A stretch of DNA of 34,569 nt from positions 1 to 34,569 of the forward strand of contig NZ_JAQTWM010000018.1 of the NCBI RefSeq assembly GCF_028689305.1. The letters run 5' to 3'. A program made the position numbers and the translations under genes. The DNA is from Rhodoferax sp. Its GTDB lineage: Bacteria > Pseudomonadota > Gammaproteobacteria > Burkholderiales > Burkholderiaceae_C. Positions 1 through 5,788 of the stretch are shown here, in pieces. The number at the start of each line of letters is the position of its first letter. Position 1 is the stretch's first letter. The notes under the pieces were generated by a model, which searched no databases, was not told the origin of the DNA, and saw only the letters and a program-made list of their open reading frames with translations.

Positions 1-459
1 GAGCGCACGGTCAATGGCGAGGACTTTCTGACGTTGCGGGCGCGGTCATCGTTGGGTGTCCTGCCAGAGTTGATTGAAAGCAAAGTCCCGCCGGATCAAT
101 TGGTGAAGGTGCGCGAGACACTGAGTAAGCTGGTAGAGGCCGCATATCGCGCAGGCCCTGAGTCGATTGTGGATCGGGCGAAAGATGTCGCACAGTGGGC
201 AGTCGGCACTTGGCTTGCAAGCCAGCGCGACGAGCCAGACTTGCGCAAGAAGGATCTGGGCAAGCTCGCTGCTGCTTTGGACGGCGAGGCGACAGCGGTC
301 TTGCAAGGTGTAAGCAAGGCGTTGGCGCGGCTGCATGCGCGCGGTAAGCCGAATGTTCAAGAAGAAAAGGGCAGCTGCGACGTGACCGAAGACGATGCGG
401 AATTTGCGCTCGCGACGATTGGGTTGTTACTGCGAGAAATTGGATGGGCTCGGCGGTGA
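1..459 (+). CDS. 3' end of an unidentified protein, truncated by the window start
   Basis: The reading frame is open from base 1 and ends at TGA 457-459, giving at least 152 residues. The true start lies upstream, so an internal TTG at base 34 should not be taken as the start. The visible part is soluble, rich in charged residues and predicted largely helical. It has no membrane segment and no catalytic motif that I can recognise. It ends about 130 bases before a toxin-antitoxin-chaperone module on the same strand, so it may belong to the same accessory island. The helical C-terminal character vaguely resembles abortive-infection-type proteins, but that is a guess. I assign no function. Confidence 0.6.
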   Translation, partial: ERTVNGEDFLTLRARSSLGVLPELIESKVPPDQLVKVRETLSKLVEAAYRAGPESIVDRAKDVAQWAVGTWLASQRDEPDLRKKDLGKLAAALDGEATAVLQGVSKALARLHARGKPNVQEEKGSCDVTEDDAEFALATIGLLLREIGWARR

Positions 460-570
460 GTCGATGCAAAATGCGGGGAGTCTGTATGAACGATCAGTTG
501 TTTGCCCTTAAATACCCTTTAGTAAGCAGGTTTTCTAGGTGCAATTCCCAATGCAATACTCTTTGCAAGT

Positions 571-583
571 GTTAAGCTATAAC
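571..583. promoter_or_regulatory. Possible operator and -10 region of the TAC module
   Basis: GTTA(571-574) and TAAC(580-583) form an inverted repeat that contains the -10-like hexamer TATAAC (578-583), only 7 bases before the toxin ATG. No Shine-Dalgarno sequence is visible before that ATG, so the transcript could be leaderless. Binding by the downstream HTH antitoxin is inferred from the usual autoregulation of such modules. There is no convincing -35 box. Confidence 0.3.
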
Positions 584-590
584 TAAACAA

Positions 591-1076
591 ATGTACGTAT
601 TAACCGAAATCAGGGTGAGTGACTTTGAGGCAGGGGTGGTGTCTGCACAAGGACGGTTCAAAGTGGTATCGCCGTGTACAGATCCTGAGCGAAGAGATTC
701 GGCGAATGTGTTTGAGACGGTTAGTGGCATGGGTGGGAGTGACCGCAAGCAAGCTTTGGCGGGTTTGAAAATGCTGGTGAAGTTGGCACAGTTAGGCAAG
801 CCGTTTAATCAGCTTGCCGATCCAAAGACGGTGCACGAGGCTTTTGCTCCTTTTTACTGTGCGCTGACCAAGAAGGAAGAAACGGTGTGGCGGTATCGGC
901 ATGGTGACATTCGGATTCTGTTTTATTACGCGGCCGACAAGGTGGTCTTGTTGACGCACACATTGCCCAAACGTACTGACAGGCTTTCAGCAAAAGACAT
1001 CAACCAAGCCAAGCAGGCCGTGGTTGAATTTTTGACGGCATCCCGAACTGCAGCGGGTCTGCAGTGGATTGAATGA
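591..1076 (+). CDS. HigB/RelE-like toxin of a TAC module
   Basis: The protein of 161 residues has the signature of RelE/HigB (Gp49-like) mRNA interferases in its second half. An aromatic/basic strand at residues about 100-113 (WRYRHGDIRILFYY) is followed by a hydrophobic strand and LTHTLPKRTDR at 121-131, then a final helix with the usual KDINQAKQ pattern (135-142). Such toxins cleave mRNA at the ribosome. The protein is longer than most HigB toxins, with about 60 extra N-terminal residues. The antitoxin gene starts 6 bases after its stop and a SecB-like chaperone gene follows, giving the toxin-first order known for TAC systems. The start ATG lacks a clear ribosome binding site. Function is assigned by family resemblance only. 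Confidence 0.8.
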   Translation: MYVLTEIRVSDFEAGVVSAQGRFKVVSPCTDPERRDSANVFETVSGMGGSDRKQALAGLKMLVKLAQLGKPFNQLADPKTVHEAFAPFYCALTKKEETVWRYRHGDIRILFYYAADKVVLLTHTLPKRTDRLSAKDINQAKQAVVEFLTASRTAAGLQWIE

Positions 1077-1082
1077 AGTGAG

Positions 1083-1565
1083 ATGACTATGGAACACAAA
1101 CCTCTTTTTGGCGATTTGATTGCTGCCCACGAAGGGCTGGCAGAAGAGCTCAAGGCCGTGGATGTGGCAGCTGATTTGACGCTGCTGCTGCACCACGCAG
1201 GCAAGTCGCGTGCTGATCTGGCACGTGCCTTGGGCTGGAGTCGTGCGCGCGTGACGCAAGTGCTTTCCGGCAACGAAAATCTTACAGTCCAGACCATTGC
1301 GGCAGTGACCAAGGCCTTGGGCTATACCTTTGATGCTGTGTTTCGCAAAGCAGGTGCCCCCGCAGCTGTCCAGCCTTGGGATTCACAAGCTACTTTGGCG
1401 CTGGATATGGTGGATGCGCCCGATCTGCAAAGCTGGATGAGTCGCAAAACTATGCAGCCGATGGCAGGTCGATTCGATGGTGCCGCGGAGTTCGTGCATT
1501 TTGATTGGCAGTTCGAAGCGTCCAATAACGACGCGATGTTCCAGGAGGTTGCCTGTGCAGCTTAG
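1083..1565 (+). CDS. HigA-like XRE-family antitoxin with C-terminal extension
   Basis: This 160-residue protein carries a helix-turn-helix at residues about 42-80 (SRADLARALGWSRARVTQVL, then a second helix pair), typical of HigA/XRE antitoxins that neutralise the toxin and repress their own operon. After the HTH come about 70 residues rich in Trp, Phe and acidic residues (PWDSQATLALDMVDAPDLQ from residue 98, and EFVHFDWQFEA at 136-146). In TAC modules a comparable tail (the chaperone-addiction region) makes the antitoxin depend on its SecB-like chaperone. That role is inferred here from position and composition. The last 11 bases overlap the chaperone gene, whose ribosome binding site lies inside this coding sequence. 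An ATG two codons downstream is an alternative start. Confidence 0.82.
   Translation: MTMEHKPLFGDLIAAHEGLAEELKAVDVAADLTLLLHHAGKSRADLARALGWSRARVTQVLSGNENLTVQTIAAVTKALGYTFDAVFRKAGAPAAVQPWDSQATLALDMVDAPDLQSWMSRKTMQPMAGRFDGAAEFVHFDWQFEASNNDAMFQEVACAA
1543..1548 (+). promoter_or_regulatory. Ribosome binding site of the SecB-like chaperone, inside the antitoxin gene
   Basis: AGGAGG stands 6 bases before GTG 1555. This fixes the chaperone start at 1555 rather than at an in-frame GTG at 1477, which would add 26 residues with no SecB resemblance. The site suggests strong, translationally coupled chaperone synthesis. Confidence 0.75.
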
Positions 1566-2085
1566 CCCTTTGCAGTTGCTGGAGTACACGTTTGATGGAG
1601 TGTCTGTGGTGCCCGTGGACGGGTACAAAGCCGACCCGGCATTTGCACCTGGCTTGGTGTTTTTCCCCGGAAAACTTGCAATGTCGGCAGATACTGGCTT
1701 GGCCTTATTGGACGAAAAGGAAAAATACTCCGACTTTGGCGTCAAGTTGACTTTGCGCGTTGGCCCTAAAGAGGATGCTCAAGCGCCCTACAACATTCAG
1801 GTTTCCGTCCGTGGCATTGTGCGTATGCACCTAACCCAAGTAGATGGGCAAGCCGAAGAGCGCCGAGTTCGTGCGTTGGTTAACGGTGCTTCGCTGTTGT
1901 ACGGGGCTGTGCGCGAGATGGTGAGCACCATTACTAGCAGGTCAGCCCATGGGCCGTTGTTGTTGCCATCACTGAATTTCCAAGATTTAGCTAAGCACCA
2001 ATCTGAGAGAGTTGAGCCTGCGGCCTTGCCGGCATCGTCTTCGCCAAAGCGTAGAGCTAAAGCGAAGCCAGAGTCAGAGGTGTAG
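1555..2085 (+). CDS. SecB-like chaperone of a TAC module
   Basis: The product has 176 residues from a GTG start with a perfect Shine-Dalgarno sequence. The fold-defining SecB pattern is visible near the end: NGASLLYGAVRE (110-121), then STITSRS and GPLLLPSLNF (133-142), corresponding to the SecB stretch where a core helix leads to a conserved PxNF-type strand. The N-terminal part has the alternating beta-strand character of SecB (NIQVSVRGIVRMHL, 80-93). A basic tail (SPKRRAKAKPESEV) follows the domain. SecB keeps proteins unfolded for export, while SecB-like proteins encoded after a toxin-antitoxin pair protect and fold the antitoxin. The 11-base overlap with the antitoxin gene and the toxin-antitoxin-chaperone order support the second role. 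The housekeeping SecB is presumably elsewhere. Confidence 0.8.
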   Translation: MQLSPLQLLEYTFDGVSVVPVDGYKADPAFAPGLVFFPGKLAMSADTGLALLDEKEKYSDFGVKLTLRVGPKEDAQAPYNIQVSVRGIVRMHLTQVDGQAEERRVRALVNGASLLYGAVREMVSTITSRSAHGPLLLPSLNFQDLAKHQSERVEPAALPASSSPKRRAKAKPESEV

Positions 2086-2092
2086 GTCGGAA

Positions 2093-2980
2093 TTGACCCC
2101 TTTCTCCCTCCGCATCTTCGTCGCCGACGGCGACCCCGACGGCCTGCGCATCGTCGACAAGTCCAACTGGATCGGCAAGGCGCTGGTGTTCCCGCGTGCG
2201 CTGCTGCCGCAGGTCAAGGTCCGGCCCGAGCTGGCGCAGACCGGGGTGTACCTGCTGCTGGGGCCGCGCCCGGACGGCGAGGGCGACATGCTCTACGTGG
2301 GCGAGGGCGACCCCATCCGCCCCCGGCTGGAGAGCCACTACGCGCAAAAGGACTTCTGGACCCGCGCCATCGGCTTCACCACCACCACGGCCGGGCAGCT
2401 CAACAAGGCGCATGTGCAGTTTCTGGAGTCGCGCCTCATCGCCCTGGCCCGCGCCGCCAAGCGCATGCCGCTGGACAACGCCAACCAGCCCGCCGAGCCA
2501 TCCCTGAGCGAGGCCGGCCGGGCCGACATGGAAGTCTTCCTGGGCCACATGCTGGGCATGCTGCCGGTGCTGGGGGTGCATGCGTTTGAGCAGGTCAGGC
2601 TGTCGGCACCGATTGCACTGGCGGCAGGTGCGGCAGTTGCTGATGCCGTCGGAGTGGTGTTAACTTGCGGCGGTAGAGGTTTCGAGGCCAGGGGCATGGA
2701 CACGGCACAGGGTTTCGTTGTGCTCGCGGGCTCCACTGCAACGCCCAAGGTCGGTACTTCCTTGGGGGGCAATCTGCAGGCGATGCGCCAGGTCTTGCTG
2801 ACCAGTGGCGTGTTGGTGGAAGTGGAAAGCGTGTATCGATTCACGCAAGACTATGTATTTAGTTCTCCAAGCAATGCCGCCGCCACGGTTCTGGGCCGTG
2901 GCGCCAATGGCCGCGTGGAGTGGAAGAGCGCGGACGGGCGCACGCTGAAGGTGTTGCAAGAGGCGGAGGCAGGGCAGTAA
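2093..2980 (+). CDS. GIY-YIG nuclease-family protein with C-terminal DUF4357 domain
   Basis: The frame is open from 2012, but residues that look like the family begin at TTG 2093 (LTPFSLRIFVADGDPDGLRI), giving 295 residues. The start is uncertain because no strong ribosome binding site is present. The N-terminal half has GVYLLLGP and MLYVGEGD, the two short strands of the GIY-YIG nuclease fold, then ESH, FWTRAI and a helix with FLESRL. The C-terminal part (GFVVLAGSTATP, LTSGVLVEVESVYRFTQDY, FSSPSNAAATVLGRGANG) matches DUF4357. Such two-domain proteins are common in mobile or defence regions, with unknown substrates. The first ~490 bases are strikingly GC-rich with almost only G/C third positions, and the rest is less so, as if the gene were a mosaic. 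No function beyond probable nuclease is claimed. Confidence 0.75.
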   Translation: MTPFSLRIFVADGDPDGLRIVDKSNWIGKALVFPRALLPQVKVRPELAQTGVYLLLGPRPDGEGDMLYVGEGDPIRPRLESHYAQKDFWTRAIGFTTTTAGQLNKAHVQFLESRLIALARAAKRMPLDNANQPAEPSLSEAGRADMEVFLGHMLGMLPVLGVHAFEQVRLSAPIALAAGAAVADAVGVVLTCGGRGFEARGMDTAQGFVVLAGSTATPKVGTSLGGNLQAMRQVLLTSGVLVEVESVYRFTQDYVFSSPSNAAATVLGRGANGRVEWKSADGRTLKVLQEAEAGQ

Positions 2981-2994
2981 ACCCATTTGCATCT

Positions 2995-3042
2995 TTTTTG
3001 ATAGCTGCTTGAGCAATAAATACGAGGGCTAGAGCCCGATTT
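2995..3042 (+). repeat. Dispersed repeat copy A
   Basis: TTTTTGATAGCTGCTTG, a variable 8-12 base stretch, then a GGGCT-AG-AGCCC palindrome (3026-3037) and GATTT. This is one of five related copies in the window, all in the same orientation. It fills most of the gap between the GIY-YIG gene and the PIN-like gene. Confidence 0.7.
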
Positions 3043-3058
3043 CTTCTGGGGGAAGAGC

Positions 3059-3901
3059 ATGAAAGAGCTGCACGTACTGCTGGACTATGAAAACGTCCAG
3101 CCGTCACTGGAGGCGCTGGCCAAGCTGGCACCGGGGTTTACCGACGTGTGGCTGTTCCATGGCCCGCACCAAGCCAAGCAGGCGCAGGCTTACGCTGCCG
3201 GCCACGAGCGGGTGACGCTGGTGCCGCGCTCGGGCCAGGGGCCCAATGCGCTGGACTTCCATGTGGCGTTCTACTTGGGCTATGTGGCGGCCAGACACCC
3301 GGACGCCGAGTTGGTGGTGGTAGCCAACGACCGTGGGTACGACCCCATGCTGGCCCATGCCCGCATGCTTGAGTTTCGTGCCCGGCGCGTTGGCTACAAG
3401 GTGCCTGCTGTCAAGAAGGTTGCTGTGGTGAAACCCGCTGTGCCAGCAGCCGTGCTTGTAGCGGCCAAGAAGGCAGTGGCCAAGAAAGCCCTAGCGAAAA
3501 AGGCAGTGGCAAAGAAGATTGCGCCCAAGCCGGCGGCGCCCGTCAAAGCTATTGCTGCCAAAAAGGCACCCGCAGCCAAGAAAGCGACTGCAGTCAAAAA
3601 AGCCGTGGCCAAGAAAGCTACGGCACCCAAGCCAGCCAAAGCAGCACAACCAGCCAAACCACCCAAGCCCGCACCTGTGCCCCAGGCCACCCCCGAGGCC
3701 AAGACCCTGGCCAGGATTCAGCAAGGCTTTGTCAAGATGGGTAGCAAAGCACCACAAAAGGTAAAGCCGTTTTTGCGGCATGTGGGCGCGCTGTTGGGCA
3801 AAGACAGCACCGCCGAACAGGTTGACGCCATGGTGGCCAAGCTGGAGGCTGCGGGCTCTGTGTGGTTTATCGGTGATGAGGTGGTTTACGGCCGCAAATA
3901 G
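3059..3901 (+). CDS. PIN/NYN-like nuclease with histone-H1-like linker
   Basis: The product has 280 residues in three parts. Residues 1-115 are a PIN/NYN-like domain with acidic residues where this metal-dependent nuclease fold puts them: LLDYEN (D9, E11), NALDF (D66) and ANDRGYDPM (D91, D95). Residues about 117-210 are low-complexity Ala/Lys/Pro, with repeated AKKA and AKKAVAKKA units like those of histone-H1-like bacterial proteins, and should bind nucleic acid non-specifically. Residues about 214-280 form a small helical/winged domain (LARIQQGF ... GSVWFIGDEVVYGRK). The start is supported by GGGGGAAGA at 3048-3056. Repeat copies lie on both sides, and copy B supplies the TAG stop. RNA cleavage is the family expectation; the target is unknown. 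Confidence 0.75.
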   Translation: MKELHVLLDYENVQPSLEALAKLAPGFTDVWLFHGPHQAKQAQAYAAGHERVTLVPRSGQGPNALDFHVAFYLGYVAARHPDAELVVVANDRGYDPMLAHARMLEFRARRVGYKVPAVKKVAVVKPAVPAAVLVAAKKAVAKKALAKKAVAKKIAPKPAAPVKAIAAKKAPAAKKATAVKKAVAKKATAPKPAKAAQPAKPPKPAPVPQATPEAKTLARIQQGFVKMGSKAPQKVKPFLRHVGALLGKDSTAEQVDAMVAKLEAAGSVWFIGDEVVYGRK

Positions 3902-3942
3902 CCGCTTGCACAGTATTCGCGAGGGCTAGAGCCCTATTTCAA
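3896..3942 (+). repeat. Dispersed repeat copy B, convergent gene end
   Basis: ATAGCCGCTTGCACA, then the palindrome GGGCTAGAGCCC (3923-3934) followed by TATTTC. It is a diverged copy of the repeat at 2995. It provides the stop codon of the PIN-like gene and overlaps the stop of the zeta-toxin gene on the other strand. The palindrome plus short T-rich tail could act as a weak terminator between the convergent genes. Confidence 0.65.
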
Positions 3943-4535
3943 TCCCAAAGCACGCGCCGCGCCCATTCTGGCATGGGCTGCACCAGCTCTTGCGTCCAGT
4001 CGCCTTTGCAGGTGGCCACGGCAGTGTGGGTGCCGGGTGTCACTTCGGCAGAGTCGTAAAGAATGGCGGCGTCGGCCACGCGCACCGCGTGGGTCAGGTG
4101 GGCAAGCGTGCGCGGGTAGCGCGCCAGAATGCGCTCGGGCGGCACCGGGTGGCCGCCCTCGGTAACGCGCTGCGCGACGCGCGCCAGCAGGCGTTCTGGT
4201 TGATCCAGCGCCACCACCAGCAACATGACAAAGAAGCCCTTTGCCTGTGCTTCTTGAATGAGCGCCAGTTTGGATTCGTGTGAGAACACGGTTTCGCTCA
4301 CAAACGATTGGCCTGCTCGCAACAGCGCGGCCCGGCGCGCATCGGCCCACTGGCGTGCATGTTCAGAGCGCTGCTCTGGGTCGGTGATGTGTTGCAGGTG
4401 GGCAGCCTCGTGCAGGTCGGCGTTCACAAATTCGGCGGTGGCCGGGATGGTGCCTGCCAACACCAGCGCGCGGTACAGGGTGGACTTGCCAGCGCCGTTG
4501 GGTCCGGCCAGCAGGTAGAAGACGGGTTCCCCCAT
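3939..4535 (-). CDS. Zeta-toxin-family kinase
   Basis: This 198-residue P-loop protein has a Walker A motif GPNGAGKST at residues 11-19, FVNAD (36-40), the SFVSET segment with E81-T82, and a conserved tail with HPVPPERILARYPR. This is the layout of zeta-toxin/UDP-GlcNAc-kinase-like proteins, which phosphorylate UDP-N-acetylglucosamine and block cell-wall synthesis; chromosomal relatives are often annotated as predicted ABC-type ATPases. The start ATG is separated by one base from the stop of the upstream ParD-like gene, so translation is probably coupled and the two should form a toxin-antitoxin pair. Whether this member is a true toxin is inferred from its pairing. The end overlaps repeat copy B. 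Confidence 0.8.
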   Translation of the reverse strand: MGEPVFYLLAGPNGAGKSTLYRALVLAGTIPATAEFVNADLHEAAHLQHITDPEQRSEHARQWADARRAALLRAGQSFVSETVFSHESKLALIQEAQAKGFFVMLLVVALDQPERLLARVAQRVTEGGHPVPPERILARYPRTLAHLTHAVRVADAAILYDSAEVTPGTHTAVATCKGDWTQELVQPMPEWARRVLWD

Positions 4536-4536
4536 G

Positions 4537-4890
4537 TCAGGCGGCTGTCGGGCCTGCTTTACTCCGGTTGCTGGCTACCACCTCGCGCACGCGCTGCGCC
4601 AGGCTGCCATCGTTTTCCACGGCCATAAATTGGGCAAGCAGGGCGTCTGCCTGGCTGGCCGGTTCGCTTGCGGCGGGGCGAGCGCGCCGGGCGGCGGCTT
4701 CGTAGGTGGCAATGGCGGTTTGTGCTTCTTGCGCAGTCAGGCCGCTGTGCTCCACGATGCGGCCCAGTGTGGCCCAGTATTCCACCTGGCCCGCCACCGA
4801 GCGGCGCATGGGCTGTGCAGCTTCACGTGCTTGGTTCACCAAAGCGGTGGGTAGTTTGACGGATGCAAAACCGCTGTGAGCTTGGGTCAT
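4537..4890 (-). CDS. ParD-like antitoxin paired with the zeta toxin
   Basis: The product has 117 residues from ATG 4890. An upstream in-frame start would add 17 residues but has no ribosome binding site. The sequence SGFASVKLPTALVNQAREAA followed by RRSVAGQVEYWATLGRIVE looks like a ribbon-helix-helix ParD-like protein, in which a DNA-contacting strand is followed by two helices. The C-terminal half is Ala-rich and helical and would be the toxin-binding part. The gene ends one base before the zeta-toxin start. Two palindromes directly upstream (4907-4932) are good candidates for autoregulatory sites. Pairing of ParD-like proteins with zeta-type kinases is known from bacterial genomes. Confidence 0.75.
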   Translation of the reverse strand: MTQAHSGFASVKLPTALVNQAREAAQPMRRSVAGQVEYWATLGRIVEHSGLTAQEAQTAIATYEAAARRARPAASEPASQADALLAQFMAVENDGSLAQRVREVVASNRSKAGPTAA

Positions 4891-4896
4891 AGAATT

Positions 4897-4902
4897 TCTC
4901 CT
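4897..4902 (-). promoter_or_regulatory. Ribosome binding site of the ParD-like gene
   Basis: AGGAGA on the minus strand lies 6 bases before ATG 4890. This decides for the 117-residue product over a longer in-frame form starting at 4941. Confidence 0.7.
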
Positions 4903-4906
4903 GATT

Positions 4907-4932
4907 GGCGCATTTTGCGCCATTACGGTAAT
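4907..4932. promoter_or_regulatory. Twin palindromes between divergent TA modules
   Basis: GGCGCA-TTT-TGCGCC (4907-4921) is a perfect inverted repeat. It is followed at once by ATTAC-G-GTAAT (4922-4932), also perfect about its central base. They sit in the 91-base gap between two divergent antitoxin genes, where operators for a ribbon-helix-helix or AbrB-like repressor are expected. Which protein binds is not known. Confidence 0.5.
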
Positions 4933-4981
4933 TCCTTGCAATAGACGTGGCTAGACAAATGAGTTATCCATCGTTAAAGTA

Positions 4982-5329
4982 ATGAATCCTTACTTTCCGC
5001 AAAATGCCATGCTTGCCAAACTCACTTCCAAAAACCAGCTTACGCTGCCCAAGAGCGTGACGCAGGCCGTGGGTGCCACGGAATACTTCGATGTGGAGGC
5101 CCGTGCCGGGCAGATCATCCTCACGCCCGTGCGCATTCAGCGCGGTGACGCGGTGCGGGCCAAGCTGGCGGAACTCAACCTCACCAATGACGATATGACC
5201 GCCGCCGTGGCCTGGGCCAGAGCGCCGCAAGCCGCGCCAGCTATGGCTGCCGAGCCAGTGGCTGCGTATGCGTCAAAGCCTGCCAAGCCCAAGAAGTCGG
5301 TTGCCAAAAAGCCTCTGCCCAAAGCATGA
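4982..5329 (+). CDS. AbrB/MazE-like antitoxin
   Basis: The 115-residue protein contains the swapped-hairpin AbrB signature MLAKLTSKNQLTLPKSV at residues 10-26, then VGATEYFDVEARAGQIILTPV. This is the fold of MazE/VapB-like antitoxins that bind operator DNA as dimers. The start could instead be ATG 5009, directly at the domain; neither has a clear ribosome binding site. A Lys/Pro/Ala-rich tail follows (PAKPKKSVAKKPLPKA). The stop overlaps the next start in an ATGA (5326-5329), showing translational coupling with the PIN protein and supporting an antitoxin role. It is divergent from the ParD-like gene. Confidence 0.8.
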   Translation: MNPYFPQNAMLAKLTSKNQLTLPKSVTQAVGATEYFDVEARAGQIILTPVRIQRGDAVRAKLAELNLTNDDMTAAVAWARAPQAAPAMAAEPVAAYASKPAKPKKSVAKKPLPKA

Positions 5330-5766
5330 GCGCCCCTGTGCGCGTGGTGTTGGACACCAACGTGGTCTTGTCCGCGTTGGTGTTTGGCGGTGGCGCTGCA
5401 GGGCAGGTGCGCCGGGCCTGGCAGCGGGGCGCACTACTGCCATTGGCCAGCACGGTCACGGTGCAAGAGCTGGTGCGGGTGCTGGCCTACCCCAAGTTCC
5501 GCCTCTCCCAAGCTGACCAGGACGAATTGTTGGCCGACTACCTGCCTTACACCCAGACGGTCCGCATCCCCAAGCCGCCGCCCCAGGTACTCCCGTGCCG
5601 CGATGTGCTGGACGAACCGTTTATGCATTTGGCGGTGGTGGGCAAAGCGCAAGTGCTGGTGTCCGGTGACCGGGATCTGCTGGCCATTGCTGCAGAGTTT
5701 GAGCAGGCCAGCGGTTGCCCGATTTTGACTTTGGATGCGTTTTGCAAGGGCTACCTTGATGTGTAA
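5326..5766 (+). CDS. PIN-domain toxin (COG1569 type)
   Basis: The product has 146 residues. The PIN acidic residues are at the expected places: VVLDTNVVLSAL (D10), VQELVRVL (E48), DVLDEPF (D96) and VSGDRDLL (D115, D117). VapC-like PIN toxins are Mg2+-dependent ribonucleases that cleave RNA to stop translation. This subgroup is usually annotated as a putative toxin of the PIN family. It overlaps the AbrB-like antitoxin gene by 4 bases. The hsdM start follows 22 bases after its stop on the same strand, so readthrough into hsdM is possible. The RNA target cannot be read from the sequence. Confidence 0.82.
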   Translation: MSAPVRVVLDTNVVLSALVFGGGAAGQVRRAWQRGALLPLASTVTVQELVRVLAYPKFRLSQADQDELLADYLPYTQTVRIPKPPPQVLPCRDVLDEPFMHLAVVGKAQVLVSGDRDLLAIAAEFEQASGCPILTLDAFCKGYLDV

Positions 5767-5788
5767 TGCTCGCTACTGATTGAAGCCA

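Noticed and set aside
1477..1554. Longer start of the SecB-like gene at GTG 1477
   Set aside because: The 26 extra residues overlap the antitoxin in another frame and lack SecB resemblance; AGGAGG before GTG 1555 gives the better start.
3420..3690. Repetitive DNA in the PIN-like gene considered as a CRISPR or tandem repeat array
   Set aside because: The repetition follows codons for Lys, Ala and Pro, has no constant repeat unit with unique spacers, and lies in a continuous reading frame.
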